DNA of 64,000 nt, taken from contig NZ_JACCDF010000008.1 of assembly GCF_013415105.1 (NCBI RefSeq), positions 123,289-187,288 on the forward strand, written 5' to 3'. The notes under the pieces were generated by a model, which was not told the DNA's origin, made no database searches, and saw only the letters and a program-made list of their open reading frames with translations. Source of the stretch: Vreelandella salicampi. Lineage in GTDB: Bacteria; Pseudomonadota; Gammaproteobacteria; Pseudomonadales; Halomonadaceae. This document shows, one piece after another, positions 30,677 to 39,919 of the stretch. Every line of letters starts with the position of its first letter. The first letter of the stretch is position 1. The translations under genes and the position numbers were made by a program.

Positions 30677-31468
30677 ATGACGCAAACAACCGCGGATACG
30701 CTGCTAACACGCGACGATAACCAAGGCGTCGTAACCTTGACGCTCAACGCCCCCAAAAGCTTCAACGCGCTTTCGGAAGCCATGCTCGGTGCGCTGCAAA
30801 GCGCGCTCAATGAGATCAAAACCGACGACAGCGTGCGCTGCGTGGTGCTCGCCGCCGAAGGTAAAGCCTTTTGCGCCGGGCACGACTTAAAACAGATGCG
30901 CGCCAACCCCGATAAGGCCTACTACCAAGCGCTCTTTACCCGCTGCGGCGAGGTGATGAAATCCATCGTCGAGCTGCCCGTGCCGGTGATTGCCAAGGTG
31001 CAAGGCATCGCGACCGCTGCGGGCTGCCAATTAGTCGCGAGCTGCGATTTAGCCGTAGCGGCTAAAAGTGCGCGCTTTGCCGTGTCCGGCATCAACGTGG
31101 GGCTTTTCTGCTCGACGCCGGCGGTGGCGCTGTCGCGCAACGTGCCGCGCAAGCGGGCGATGGAAATGCTGATGACCGGCGAGTTTATCAACGCCAACAC
31201 CGCCGCCGAGTGGGGCCTGGTCAACCGTGTCGCCGAGGACGATAACGTGGATGAGGCACTTGCCGCGCTCACCGACAGTATTCGTGCTAAAAGCGCAGTG
31301 GCGGTGCGAACCGGCAAGGCCATGTTTGCCCGCCAGCTCGCCATGCCGCTCGATGAAGCCTACGCCTTCGCCGGTGAAACCATGGCCTGCAATATGCTCG
31401 CCGACGATGTCGCCGAAGGGATCGATGCGTTTATTGAGAAGCGCCCGCCCGAGTGGAAGCACTGCTAA
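30677..31468 (+). CDS. Enoyl-CoA hydratase/isomerase family protein
   Basis: Crotonase-fold protein of 263 residues. The oxyanion hole is in FCAGHDLKQMR and in QGIATAAGCQLVASCDLAVA; the NVGLFCSTPAVALSRNVPRKRAMEML stretch and ANTAAEWGLVNRVAE follow. The pattern resembles enoyl-CoA hydratase family proteins of the ECHDC3-like branch, whose reaction is not settled. ATG 30677 fits an AGGAGA ribosome site better than ATG 30671. Its product may act in fatty-acid or acyl-CoA breakdown. An IclR regulator follows. Confidence 0.88.
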   Translation: MTQTTADTLLTRDDNQGVVTLTLNAPKSFNALSEAMLGALQSALNEIKTDDSVRCVVLAAEGKAFCAGHDLKQMRANPDKAYYQALFTRCGEVMKSIVELPVPVIAKVQGIATAAGCQLVASCDLAVAAKSARFAVSGINVGLFCSTPAVALSRNVPRKRAMEMLMTGEFINANTAAEWGLVNRVAEDDNVDEALAALTDSIRAKSAVAVRTGKAMFARQLAMPLDEAYAFAGETMACNMLADDVAEGIDAFIEKRPPEWKHC

Positions 31469-31496
31469 AGCAGCTCATATCACTTGTGCCTTTTGT

Positions 31497-31511
31497 TGGA
31501 AAGCGTTTCCG
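31497..31511 (+). promoter_or_regulatory. IclR-type operator
   Basis: TGGAAAGCGTTTCCG is a near-perfect inverted repeat with the GGAAA / TTTCC halves seen in E. coli IclR boxes (TGGAAATNATTTCCA). It lies 66 bp before the iclR-family gene, where it would mediate autoregulation. Confidence 0.55.
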
Positions 31512-31577
31512 TAAACGCGACAGTCGGCGTTAAAGCGGGTTATCCTGGCGCCTTTTGCGCCGTTAGGAGAAACCAGG

Positions 31578-32399
31578 GTGAGTGAGGTTAAGCGCAGAGT
31601 CGCCGGGCGGCCAGCAAGTGCCGCCAAAGCAAGCGGTGGCCATAGTCAATCGTTGGTACGCGGGTTGACGCTATTAGAATTCCTTTCGCAAAGCCCGCGC
31701 GGGCTGTCGCTCTCCGAGGTGGCGGAAATGGCGGAACTTGCGCCTTCTACCACCCACCGGCTGCTGCAAGCCCTGCAAAGCCAGGGGTTTATCACCCAGG
31801 AGAACGAGCAGGGGCTGTGGCGCATCGATGTCAAAACCTTCCGCATCGGCAATAGTTTTCTCGAAGCGCGGGATTTTGTCGCCACCAGCCGACCGTTTCT
31901 GCGCCGCTTAACCCAAGCCACCGGTGAAACCGCCAACCTCGGCATTCGCGACGGTGCCACGGCGGTGTTTCTCGCCCAGCACGAATCCCCCCAGATGATG
32001 CGCATGATCACCCGTTTAGGCTCGCGGGCGCCGCTGCACGCCTCCGGCGTGGGTAAAGCGCTACTGGCGTGGATGCCCGCCGATGAGCGTGCGCAGCTGC
32101 TCGAAGGGCACGAGCTGGTTCGAGTCACCGACAACACCCTCGCCAACCCCGCCTCGTTGCAAGATGAGATGGCCCGCATTCGCGCCGTTGGCTTTGCCTG
32201 CGACCGCGAAGAGCATGCCATTGGCCTGCACTGTGTGGCTGCCTGCATTTACGACGAGCACGGCAGCCCCTTGGCGGCGATTTCGGTTTCCGGCCCCATG
32301 GCGCGGATTCCCGAAGCGCGGCTACAGGAGCTCGGCGGTTTGGTGCAGGCCACGGCGGCGGAAATTACCGCGCAGCTGGGCGGCCACGTGCCAGCGTAG
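31578..32399 (+). CDS. IclR-family transcriptional regulator
   Basis: A 273-residue regulator with an N-terminal winged helix (about residues 20-90: SLVRGLTLLEFLSQ, LSLSEVAEMAELAPSTTHRLLQAL) and a C-terminal effector domain with LGSRAPLHASGVGKALLAW and DREEHAIGLHCVAACIYDEHG, GAF-like as in the family. It starts with GTG after TTAGGAGAAA. The effector is unknown; homologues often control aromatic or short-chain acid catabolism. It probably binds the site at 31497. Confidence 0.93.
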   Translation: MSEVKRRVAGRPASAAKASGGHSQSLVRGLTLLEFLSQSPRGLSLSEVAEMAELAPSTTHRLLQALQSQGFITQENEQGLWRIDVKTFRIGNSFLEARDFVATSRPFLRRLTQATGETANLGIRDGATAVFLAQHESPQMMRMITRLGSRAPLHASGVGKALLAWMPADERAQLLEGHELVRVTDNTLANPASLQDEMARIRAVGFACDREEHAIGLHCVAACIYDEHGSPLAAISVSGPMARIPEARLQELGGLVQATAAEITAQLGGHVPA

Positions 32400-32405
32400 T
32401 AGCTC

Positions 32406-32834
32406 TTGGTTAGCCTGTTTTTTATTGCGCTCGCGAGCGCCACGCTCCTGCCCGGCGGCTCGGAAGTGTGGCTGGCGCGGCAGTGGTGCCTGAACGAGCC
32501 CGCGCTCGCGCTGTGGGTGGTGGCTACGTTGGGCAATACATTGGGCAGTTTAGTCAACGTGGGGCTTGGGCGTTACGCTCGCCATTTTCAAGACCGCCGT
32601 TGGTTTCCCGCCTCAAAACAAGGGCTCGCCCGTGCCGAGCGTTGGTATCACCGCCTGGGCGAATACAGCCTGCTGCTCTCTTGGGTGCCGGTAATTGGCG
32701 ACCCACTCACCGTGCTGGCCGGCGTGTTTCGCCTGCCGTGGTGGCGCGCACTTTTATGGATTTTGCTGGCGAAGGGCACGCGCTACGCCCTGGTGCTGGT
32801 TTTGGCACAAACATGGCTGTTGCCGCTATGCTAG
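32406..32834 (+). CDS. YqaA-family inner-membrane protein (SNARE-associated/DedA-like)
   Basis: A 142-residue membrane protein of the YqaA branch of the DedA/VTT superfamily. The family pattern is LPGGSEVWLA near the start, ATLGNTLGSLVNVGLGRY, then RYHRLGEYSLLLSWVPVIGDPLTVLAGVFR and a last helix. The WVPVIGDPLTVLAG motif is the most conserved point. It uses TTG as start, 6 bp after the iclR-family stop, with no clear ribosome site, so translational coupling is likely. Function in the family is unsettled (possibly lipid handling). Confidence 0.85.
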   Translation: MVSLFFIALASATLLPGGSEVWLARQWCLNEPALALWVVATLGNTLGSLVNVGLGRYARHFQDRRWFPASKQGLARAERWYHRLGEYSLLLSWVPVIGDPLTVLAGVFRLPWWRALLWILLAKGTRYALVLVLAQTWLLPLC

Positions 32835-32907
32835 CGCTCGTTAAGGGCGCGAATATCGCAAAACAGCGTGTTAGGCTATCGCGCTATTAGCTTCTCAATG
32901 CTCATAT

Positions 32908-33000
32908 TTGAAGCTCGACTTAATAATTTAGTTATAACGGTTTTTAAAGCTCGATTTTAAAAACCAGGTCTTAAAACTCGTTCTTAAAAAAACCGTCTTA
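32908..33000. repeat. AT-rich repeats and inverted repeat upstream of the MscS gene
   Basis: Three imperfect copies of a unit like AAGCTCGATTTTAAAAA lie at 32909-32929, 32945-32962 and 32972-32990. GGTTTTTAAA and TTTAAAAACC (32939-32965) form a perfect 10-bp inverted repeat around GCTCGAT. It lies in the control region of the channel gene and may be its promoter or operator set. Confidence 0.45.
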
Positions 33001-33042
33001 ACCCCCAGACGTAAAAACAGGTAGCAATAGGGAGATACAGGT

Positions 33043-35367
33043 GTGACGCGATTACGATTCTTGCCTTGGCTTAGCGTTTGGCTATTCGCGCTCTTAGCGC
33101 TGATGGTGACGCCGGCAATGGCACAAACCGCTAGTGAAGCGGGCAATGGTAGTGAAGTCTCTTTAACGAACCTGGCCGACTTGCTGGAAAATGAGCAGTC
33201 GCGTCAGGAGTTGATCGACTTGCTGCGAAGCCAAGCGGCTGATGTCTCAAGCGAGGCTGAAGCCGCTGCGGAAGGCAGCGATATGGTAGCCGAAGACGTC
33301 TCGCTGCCGCGCCAGCTAGCCCAGCTCACCAGCCGGGTGGTGAGTGATGTCGGCGGGCAGTTAGAGCAATCGGTGGCTATTGTCAGCGAACTGTTCAGCG
33401 GCGCTGGCGCCAGCACGTTTGAACTGTCGGCGTTCACGACGGCGGCGATTAACTTGGGGCTGGTGGTTCTGGCCACCTTTGTGCTTTTTATGCTGTTTCG
33501 CCGGCTGTGCAAACCGCTATTTGGCAAGATTAGCCTCTGGTCGCAAAACGGCACCGGTTTAACGCCGGTACTGCGGTTGATTGTGTGCGTGGCCGTGGCC
33601 GCGTTGGTCGATGTCCTGATCGTCGCCTTTGCTTATGTCGGTGGTAACCTCATTGCCACTTTTGCGGTGGGCGAGAGCGGCGATCTTTCCACCCGCGCGT
33701 CGCTATTTCTCAACGCCTTCCTGATGATTGAGCTGATCAAAGCCGCGGTGCGGATGCTGTTTTCTTCGCACTACGAAGGGCTGCGGTTGCTGCCGATTTC
33801 TGCGACCGAGGCCTCCTACTGGAACCGCTGGTTGGCGCGCCTTGTCGGCATGGTCGGCTACGGATTGATGGTGGTCGTGCCGCTGGTGAACTTCTACGTG
33901 GCGCCCGCCCTCGGCCAAGCGCTGGGCACCTTGGTCATGGTGGCCGCGTTCATTTATGCCGTGGCGGTGATTTTGAAAAACCGCGTGCGCCTGCGCGACA
34001 ACTTAACCGTAATGTCCGCCAACGCCAGCTTTACCGCTAGCCGCGTGTCGCTACAGCTCTTTGCTCGCAGTTGGCACTTGTTTGCGCTGCTCTACTTTTT
34101 GGTGGTGTTTGTTCTGACACTGACGCGTCCGGGTGATGCGCTGCCCTTTGTGATGTTTGCCACACTGAAAACGCTGGTAGCGGTTGTGATAGGGCTTTTG
34201 GCCTCGTCATTTCTCACGCAGACCATTGGACGGCGAATTCAGCTTTCGGCGGATATGCGTCGCAAGCTACCGCTGTTGGAAAAGCGCCTAAATAGCTATG
34301 TCCCCAACGCCCTGCGGATTCTACGCACAGTGATCGGCATCGCGGTGATCATGGTGGTGCTCGATGCCTGGGGCGCCTTTGATCTGGCGACCTGGTACGC
34401 CTCTGAGAGTGGCGCCAACCTAGTCGGGAATCTCACCAGCGTCGCGGTGATTTTGATTTTCGCGCTGGGCGCGTGGCTGGGGCTGGCTAGCCTGATTGAG
34501 CACAAGCTCAACCCGGAAACGGGCTACGGTGAACCGTCCGCCCGTGCCAAAACCCTGCTGAGCCTGTTCCGTAACGCACTAGCGATTGCCATGGTGACCA
34601 TCACCGGCATGATCGTTTTGTCCGAAATCGGCATCAACATCGGTCCGCTGATCGCCGGTGCCGGTGTGCTCGGTTTGGCCATTGGTTTTGGTGCCCAGAA
34701 GCTGGTGCAGGATGTCATCACCGGGATCTTTATTCAGGTGGAAAACGCCATGAATACCGGCGATGTGGTCACGGTGGGCGGCATTACCGGCACCGCCGAG
34801 AAGCTGAGCATTCGTTCGGTGGGGATCCGCGATCTCTCTGGCACCTTCCACTTGATTCCGTTCTCGAGCGTGGACACCGTGTCCAACTACATGCGCGAAT
34901 ACGGCAACCACGTGGGTGAGTACGGCATCGCCTACCGCGAGAGCATCGATGACGCCGTGGATCAGCTTAAACTGGCCTTTGAAGACTTGAAAGCCAGTGA
35001 AGAGCACGGTCACAAGCTGCTGGATGAACTAACCGTCGCCGGTGTCACGGCGCTGGCAGATAGCTCGGTGAATATCCGCGTGGTGATCAAGTCCACGCCG
35101 GGCGACCAGTGGGCCGTGGGCCGCGCCTACAACCGCTTGGTGAAACTGCGCTTCGATGAGGCCGGCATCGAGATTCCGTTTCCGCATACCACGCTCTACT
35201 TCGGCGAGGACAAAGAAGGCAACTCACCGGCGGCGAATGTGCGGGTGCTTCAGGCCCAGGGTGATCGCACGACCTCCCAAGCGATCAGCCACGACGATCC
35301 GGAGCACGGTGTGCAAACCTCCGCCGAGGATGATCACACCAAACCCACCGACGATGACGTGTCCTAA
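33043..35367 (+). CDS. Large mechanosensitive channel of the MscS family
   Basis: A 774-residue inner-membrane channel that opens on hypo-osmotic swelling. It has a signal peptide (residues 1-28, ending PAMA), a periplasmic segment rich in acidic and Gln/Ala residues (30-125), about eight to ten membrane helices, and near residues 530-700 the MscS core: pore helix LIAGAGVLGLAIGFGAQKLV, then QDVITGIFIQVENAMNTGD and the beta domain with FHLIPFSSVDTVSNY. The tail is acidic and disordered. It resembles YbiO/MscM-like large members. It starts with GTG after GGGAGA. In a halophile such a channel would release compatible solutes. Confidence 0.93.
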   Translation: MTRLRFLPWLSVWLFALLALMVTPAMAQTASEAGNGSEVSLTNLADLLENEQSRQELIDLLRSQAADVSSEAEAAAEGSDMVAEDVSLPRQLAQLTSRVVSDVGGQLEQSVAIVSELFSGAGASTFELSAFTTAAINLGLVVLATFVLFMLFRRLCKPLFGKISLWSQNGTGLTPVLRLIVCVAVAALVDVLIVAFAYVGGNLIATFAVGESGDLSTRASLFLNAFLMIELIKAAVRMLFSSHYEGLRLLPISATEASYWNRWLARLVGMVGYGLMVVVPLVNFYVAPALGQALGTLVMVAAFIYAVAVILKNRVRLRDNLTVMSANASFTASRVSLQLFARSWHLFALLYFLVVFVLTLTRPGDALPFVMFATLKTLVAVVIGLLASSFLTQTIGRRIQLSADMRRKLPLLEKRLNSYVPNALRILRTVIGIAVIMVVLDAWGAFDLATWYASESGANLVGNLTSVAVILIFALGAWLGLASLIEHKLNPETGYGEPSARAKTLLSLFRNALAIAMVTITGMIVLSEIGINIGPLIAGAGVLGLAIGFGAQKLVQDVITGIFIQVENAMNTGDVVTVGGITGTAEKLSIRSVGIRDLSGTFHLIPFSSVDTVSNYMREYGNHVGEYGIAYRESIDDAVDQLKLAFEDLKASEEHGHKLLDELTVAGVTALADSSVNIRVVIKSTPGDQWAVGRAYNRLVKLRFDEAGIEIPFPHTTLYFGEDKEGNSPAANVRVLQAQGDRTTSQAISHDDPEHGVQTSAEDDHTKPTDDDVS

Positions 35368-35386
35368 ATCGCCACGTTCGGTACGC

Positions 35387-35422
35387 AAAACGGGCCGCCC
35401 AATGGGGTGGCCCGTTTTGTTT
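35387..35422 (+). terminator. Terminator after the MscS gene
   Basis: AAAACGGGCC(GCCC) pairs with (GGGT)GGCCCGTTTT and is followed by GTTTG. It lies between the channel gene and the convergent pteridine reductase gene, and its symmetric ends can serve both. Confidence 0.85.
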
Positions 35423-35455
35423 GATGCGCGGTTTGTTTTGGCGTTTATTGGGGAG

Positions 35456-36226
35456 TTAAGCGTGTGAGCTTGAGAGATAGTTCTCCGAGTGGCGCCCCTC
35501 CACGTTGATCGATTCGCCGCCATCGACAAACAAAATCTGCCCGGCCACAAAGGGGTTCTCCAGCAAATAGTGAAGCGCGGCCACGAGATGCTCCGGGTCG
35601 CCTTGGCGCTTGGCGGGAATACCGTCGATGCGCCACTGAATATAGTCGCTGGTGCGCTGCGAAGCGGGCAGCACCACCCCGGGGGCGATGCCGTTGATGC
35701 GGATACGCGGGGCAAACTCCAAGGCCGCCATGCGGGTCATCTCGGCCAGACTCTTTTTAGATAATAAATACGCTGCATAGGGGTACTGGTGGTAAGCGAT
35801 TTTGTTATCGATGATGTTGACCACGCAGCCCTCTTCGACGGCCTCGGCAAAGTGGCGCGTGAGCAACAGCGGGGTGAACATATTGACGCGAAACTGCGTT
35901 TCCAGCATGCCCAAATCCGTGTCGGCAAGCTTCGCGGGCTCGTACGCCGAGGCGCTGTTAACCAGCAAACTCAAGCCGGTAAAGCGTGTTTTAACGTTTC
36001 TTATCAACGTGCCAAGATCGTCTTCGGGGGCATCGCTTAAAAAGTTGCAGGCGAAGACCTCGCACGCGCGGCCTTTGTCACGAATGCCTTGAGCGACCTC
36101 GTCGGCCTCATGGCGCGAGCTGTTCACGTGCAGGGCGATATCGTAGCCGGCGTCCGCCAGCGCTTCGGCAAAGTGGCGGCCTAGGCGTGTAGCGCCCCCG
36201 GTTACCAGTGCAGCGTTTGCGCTCAT
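35456..36226 (-). CDS. Short-chain dehydrogenase, pteridine reductase / FolM-like
   Basis: NADPH-dependent SDR of 256 residues. The cofactor motif TGGATRLGRHFAEALADAG with an arginine after the glycines, and the replaced NSAS motif (LVNSASAYEPAKL) in place of NNAG, mark the pteridine reductase / dihydromonapterin reductase branch, which reduces dihydropterins. The catalytic YxxxK is in YAAYLLSKKSLAEM, and RINGIAPGVVLP follows. It is divergent from a folK-like gene, consistent with a pterin or folate role. Confidence 0.87.
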   Translation of the reverse strand: MSANAALVTGGATRLGRHFAEALADAGYDIALHVNSSRHEADEVAQGIRDKGRACEVFACNFLSDAPEDDLGTLIRNVKTRFTGLSLLVNSASAYEPAKLADTDLGMLETQFRVNMFTPLLLTRHFAEAVEEGCVVNIIDNKIAYHQYPYAAYLLSKKSLAEMTRMAALEFAPRIRINGIAPGVVLPASQRTSDYIQWRIDGIPAKRQGDPEHLVAALHYLLENPFVAGQILFVDGGESINVEGRHSENYLSSSHA

Positions 36227-36411
36227 GTCAGTGTCCTCATGGCAAATGTCTTTATCACGATGGTTTTATCGTAGAAACCGCTACTCTCTGCGGCAGGATG
36301 GCCGTTGTCAATAAGTTGTACAGCACTTTCACAAACAGGGCTTGCACAAAAAAGAGGAAGCGCTAGGCTAGTAATCCAACCATACCACCCGGCCATGCCA
36401 AGGATGTTTTT

Positions 36412-36861
36412 ATGCCTCACGCTTCAGCGACGTCTCCCACCTCAATGGCTACGCCGCCGCGGCACGAGTGCGTGATTTCGGTGGGCTCGAACATCGACCC
36501 CGAACATCACTACGCGCAGGTGATCGAGATTCTTAACCGAGAGTGCGAGCTGATCGCCCACACCACGCCCATTCTCACCACGCCGGTGGGCTATCAGGCG
36601 CAGCCGGATTTTCTCAATAGCGCGGTGCTAGTGGCCACATCGCTCACCCGGGCGGACTTCAAAGCGTATCTTAAGCGCGTGGAGGACCGGCTAGGCCGTG
36701 AGCGCGGGCCGATTAAATCCGGCCCTCGGACGATGGATTTGGATATCGTCGCCTGGGATGGCGAAGTAATCGACGATGGCTACTACCAGCACGCCTACGT
36801 GCGCGAACCGGTCGATGAGCTGCTAGCCGAAAGCGGCCGCACGCTGAGCGATGGGTGTTGA
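36412..36861 (+). CDS. FolK-like hydroxymethyldihydropterin pyrophosphokinase
   Basis: HPPK-fold protein of 149 residues, near but a little shorter than typical FolK (about 160). It has SVGSNIDPEHHYAQVIEIL, PVGYQAQPDFLNSAVLVATS and the strong catalytic signature GPRTMDLDIVAW with the two metal-binding aspartates. The C-terminal end is short after YVREPVDELL. It transfers pyrophosphate from ATP to 6-hydroxymethyl-7,8-dihydropterin in folate synthesis if it behaves like its family. Absence of folB/folP neighbours and the divergent pteridine reductase suggest a second, specialised copy. Confidence 0.85.
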   Translation: MPHASATSPTSMATPPRHECVISVGSNIDPEHHYAQVIEILNRECELIAHTTPILTTPVGYQAQPDFLNSAVLVATSLTRADFKAYLKRVEDRLGRERGPIKSGPRTMDLDIVAWDGEVIDDGYYQHAYVREPVDELLAESGRTLSDGC

Positions 36862-37037
36862 CACTTGATGTTGGTGAGGTGATAGGCCCGTATCTGGCGA
36901 TCAACGTGGCATTCGGTAGGTGGTCAATAACAGATAGCGTATATAATCGCTAACGTGAACAAAAGAAAAGGGTGATTTTATAAACGTGTTCAGTGGTGCA
37001 TGCTGAGACTAGGTCTCATAGCGATGGAGCTGGACAC

Positions 37038-38411
37038 ATGTTTGGACTAAAAAGCAAGACACCCCTGCAAGCCTCGGAGGACGCGACAAAAGAGCGCTCC
37101 TCCACTACCGAGCTTAACCAGCATTACTGGATGCCGTTCAGCTCGAATCGCGATTTCCGCGCCAATCCGCGGGTAATTACCGGTGCGGAAGGCCGCTATT
37201 ACATTGATGATCAGGGCCGTAAGCTGTTCGATTCGCTGTCCGGCCTCTGGACCTGCGGCGCGGGCCATAACCGCGAAGAGATCCAGAAAGCCGTGGCCGC
37301 GCAGTTGGGCAGCCTCGACTTTGCCCCCGGCTTTCAGATTGGCCACCCGCTGGCCTTCAAGCTTGCGGAAAAGGTCGCAAGCCTCACGCCGACCGGTCTG
37401 GATCATGTCTTCTTTACCAACTCCGGCTCGGAAGCCGCCGACACCTCAGTCAAGATGGCCAAGGCCTACTGGCGGTTGAAAGGCAAACCGGAGAAGACCC
37501 GCATGATTGGTCGGGCCAAGGGCTACCACGGGGTGAATATCGGCGGCACTAGCCTCGGCGGCATTGGCCCCAATCGTAAGCATTACGGCCCGTTGATGGA
37601 CGTGACGCACCTGCCGCACACGCTCCAGGCGGGTCATGCCTTCACGAAAGGCCAGGCGGACACCGGCGCTGAGCTCGCCGATGCGCTGCTCGATCAGATC
37701 GCGCTCCACGACGCCTCGACCATCGCGGCTGTTATCGTCGAACCGATGTCCGGCTCGGCGGGGGTGATCGTGCCGCCCAAAGGCTACCTGGATCGGCTGC
37801 GCGAGATCTGCACCGCCCACGATATCCTGTTGATTTTCGACGAGGTGATCACCGCCTTTGGGCGCAGCGGCGCCACCACCGGTGCCGAAGCCTTTGGCGT
37901 GACGCCGGATATCATGAACGTGGCGAAGCAGATCACCAACGGCGCTATCCCCATGGGGGCGGTGATCGCCTCCAGCGAGATATTCGACACCTTCATGCAC
38001 GCGGGCGGCCCCCAGCACGCGGTTGAATTCCCCCACGGCTATACCTACAGCGCCCACCCGGTGGCCTGCGCCTCGGGGCTCGCTGCGCTTGAAATGATGG
38101 AGCGTGACAACTTCCCCGCTCAGGTGAATGCCATTGCACCCACCTTTGAGCAGAAGCTGCACGCGCTGAAAGGCCGTAACCATATTGTCGATATTCGTAA
38201 CTACGGCCTGGCCGGGGCGATTCAGCTAACGCCCCGCGACGGCGACCCAACGATCCGCCCTCGCGATGCGCACATGGCGCTCTGGGAGGCAGGCTTCTAC
38301 GTGCGCTACGGCGGCGACACGCTGCAGTTTGGCCCTCCGTTTGGCACCACCGAAGCCGAGCTGGAGCGCCTGTTCGACGCGGTGGCGACCACCCTAGATT
38401 CGCTGGCATAA
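37038..38411 (+). CDS. Omega-amino acid (beta-alanine):pyruvate aminotransferase
   Basis: PLP enzyme of class III, 457 residues. The ELNQHYWMPFSSNRDF start, LWTCGAGHNREEI and LDHVFFTNSGSEAADT are typical of beta-alanine:pyruvate transaminases. The PLP aspartate is in LLIFDEVITAFGRSG, and the Schiff-base lysine is in DIMNVAKQITNGAIPMGAV near residue 297. It converts beta-alanine and pyruvate to malonate semialdehyde and alanine. The next gene, 20 bp on, encodes the matching semialdehyde dehydrogenase, and 4-11 kb on lie the genes that make beta-alanine from uracil. ATG 37038 is chosen over the GTG at 36993. Confidence 0.93.
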   Translation: MFGLKSKTPLQASEDATKERSSTTELNQHYWMPFSSNRDFRANPRVITGAEGRYYIDDQGRKLFDSLSGLWTCGAGHNREEIQKAVAAQLGSLDFAPGFQIGHPLAFKLAEKVASLTPTGLDHVFFTNSGSEAADTSVKMAKAYWRLKGKPEKTRMIGRAKGYHGVNIGGTSLGGIGPNRKHYGPLMDVTHLPHTLQAGHAFTKGQADTGAELADALLDQIALHDASTIAAVIVEPMSGSAGVIVPPKGYLDRLREICTAHDILLIFDEVITAFGRSGATTGAEAFGVTPDIMNVAKQITNGAIPMGAVIASSEIFDTFMHAGGPQHAVEFPHGYTYSAHPVACASGLAALEMMERDNFPAQVNAIAPTFEQKLHALKGRNHIVDIRNYGLAGAIQLTPRDGDPTIRPRDAHMALWEAGFYVRYGGDTLQFGPPFGTTEAELERLFDAVATTLDSLA

Positions 38412-38431
38412 ATTATTTCGGAGAGTAGAAC

Positions 38432-39919
38432 ATGAGTGTTGTTTCCCACCTGATTAACGGTGAGCTGGTTGAAAGTCAGCGCACGCTGGACGTGACCAAC
38501 CCTTCCACCGGCAAGGTGATCCGCCAGGTGGCGGATGCCGATGCCGCCGACGTGGAACGCGCGATTGCCGCCGCCCAGGCGGCGTTTCCCGCTTGGCGCG
38601 ATACGCCGCCCGCCAAGCGCGCCCAGGTCATGTATCGCTTCAAACAGCTGCTCGAAGATAACGCCGACCGCCTGGTGCAGCTGGTCAGTGAAGAGCACGG
38701 CAAAACCCCGGAAGACGCCATGGGCGAGCTCAAGCGCGGCATCGAGAACGTCGAGTACGCCTGCGGCGTGCCGGAGCTTTTAAAAGGCGAGTACTCCCAC
38801 AACGTCGGGCCGGGAATTGATGCATGGTCCAACTTCCAGCCATTGGGCGTGGTGGCGGGCATTACCCCGTTTAACTTCCCCGCCATGGTGCCGCTGTGGA
38901 TGTACCCCATGGCCATCGCCTGCGGTAACACCTTTATTCTCAAGCCGTCAGAGAAAGATCCTTCGGCCTCTCACGCTGTGGCGGAATTGCTGTTAGAGGC
39001 AGGTTTGCCCAAAGGCGTGATGAACGTGGTGCACGGCGGTCGCGAAGCGGTAGAAACGCTGCTGGATGCCAAAGCCGTTAAAGCGATTTCGTTTGTTGGC
39101 TCAACGCCGATTGCCGAGACCATCTATAGCCGTGGCTCGGCGGCTGGCAAACGTGTTCAGGCACTGGGCGGGGCGAAAAACCATGCCGTGGTACTGCCGG
39201 ATGCGGACCTGGAAAACGCCGCCAACACGCTGATGGGCGCGGCATTTGGCAGCTGTGGCGAGCGCTGCATGGCGATTTCGGTCGCCGTATGTGTGGGCGA
39301 CGAAACCGCCAATCGACTGGTGGAAACCATGCTGCCCAAAATCGCCCACCTCAAAGTGGGCCCGGGCACCGAGAAAGGCCTGGATATGGGGCCGCTGGTC
39401 ACCGCCGAGCACCGCGATAAGGTGCTGGGCTTTATCGAAGACGGCGTGAAAGCTGGCGCGACGCTGGTCGCTGATGGGCGTAAGCTGACAGTGCCGGGCC
39501 ATGAAGAAGGTTACTTTGTCGGCGGCTGCCTGTTCGATAACGTCACCGCCGAGATGCGCATTTACCAGGAGGAGATCTTCGGGCCGGTGCTGTGTGTTGT
39601 TCGGGTGGGTAGCCTGGATGACGCCATGCAACTGATCAACGACCACGAGTATGGCAACGGCACCTGCCTGTTCACCCGCGATGGCGAAGCCGCCCGCCGC
39701 TTTACCGATGGCATCGAAGTTGGCATGGTCGGGGTCAACGTACCGCTGCCGGTACCCGTGGCCTACCACAGCTTTGGTGGCTGGAAGCGCTCGCTGTTCG
39801 GCGACCTGCACGCCTACGGGCCTGACTCGGTGCGCTTCTATACCCGCCGCAAAGCCGTGTCTCAGCGCTGGCCATCGGCGTTTGAAGCAGTGCATGCAGA
39901 TTTTAATTTCCCTTCGTAA
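38432..39919 (+). CDS. mmsA: CoA-acylating (methyl)malonate-semialdehyde dehydrogenase
   Basis: Aldehyde dehydrogenase of 495 residues that oxidises malonate or methylmalonate semialdehyde to acetyl- or propionyl-CoA with CO2 release. The subfamily-specific catalytic cysteine lies in GSCGERCMAIS near residue 280. Other marks are GITPFNFPAMVPLWMYPMA, KPSEKDPSA and the C-terminal GWKRSLFGDLHAYGPDSVRFYTR. With the aminotransferase before it, it completes beta-alanine (from uracil) and beta-aminoisobutyrate (from thymine) degradation. A GAG-GAG type site precedes the ATG. Confidence 0.96.
   Translation: MSVVSHLINGELVESQRTLDVTNPSTGKVIRQVADADAADVERAIAAAQAAFPAWRDTPPAKRAQVMYRFKQLLEDNADRLVQLVSEEHGKTPEDAMGELKRGIENVEYACGVPELLKGEYSHNVGPGIDAWSNFQPLGVVAGITPFNFPAMVPLWMYPMAIACGNTFILKPSEKDPSASHAVAELLLEAGLPKGVMNVVHGGREAVETLLDAKAVKAISFVGSTPIAETIYSRGSAAGKRVQALGGAKNHAVVLPDADLENAANTLMGAAFGSCGERCMAISVAVCVGDETANRLVETMLPKIAHLKVGPGTEKGLDMGPLVTAEHRDKVLGFIEDGVKAGATLVADGRKLTVPGHEEGYFVGGCLFDNVTAEMRIYQEEIFGPVLCVVRVGSLDDAMQLINDHEYGNGTCLFTRDGEAARRFTDGIEVGMVGVNVPLPVPVAYHSFGGWKRSLFGDLHAYGPDSVRFYTRRKAVSQRWPSAFEAVHADFNFPS

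Noticed and set aside
37446..38183. 245-codon minus-strand frame inside the aminotransferase gene
   Set aside because: Overlaps a clear class III aminotransferase and shows no domain.
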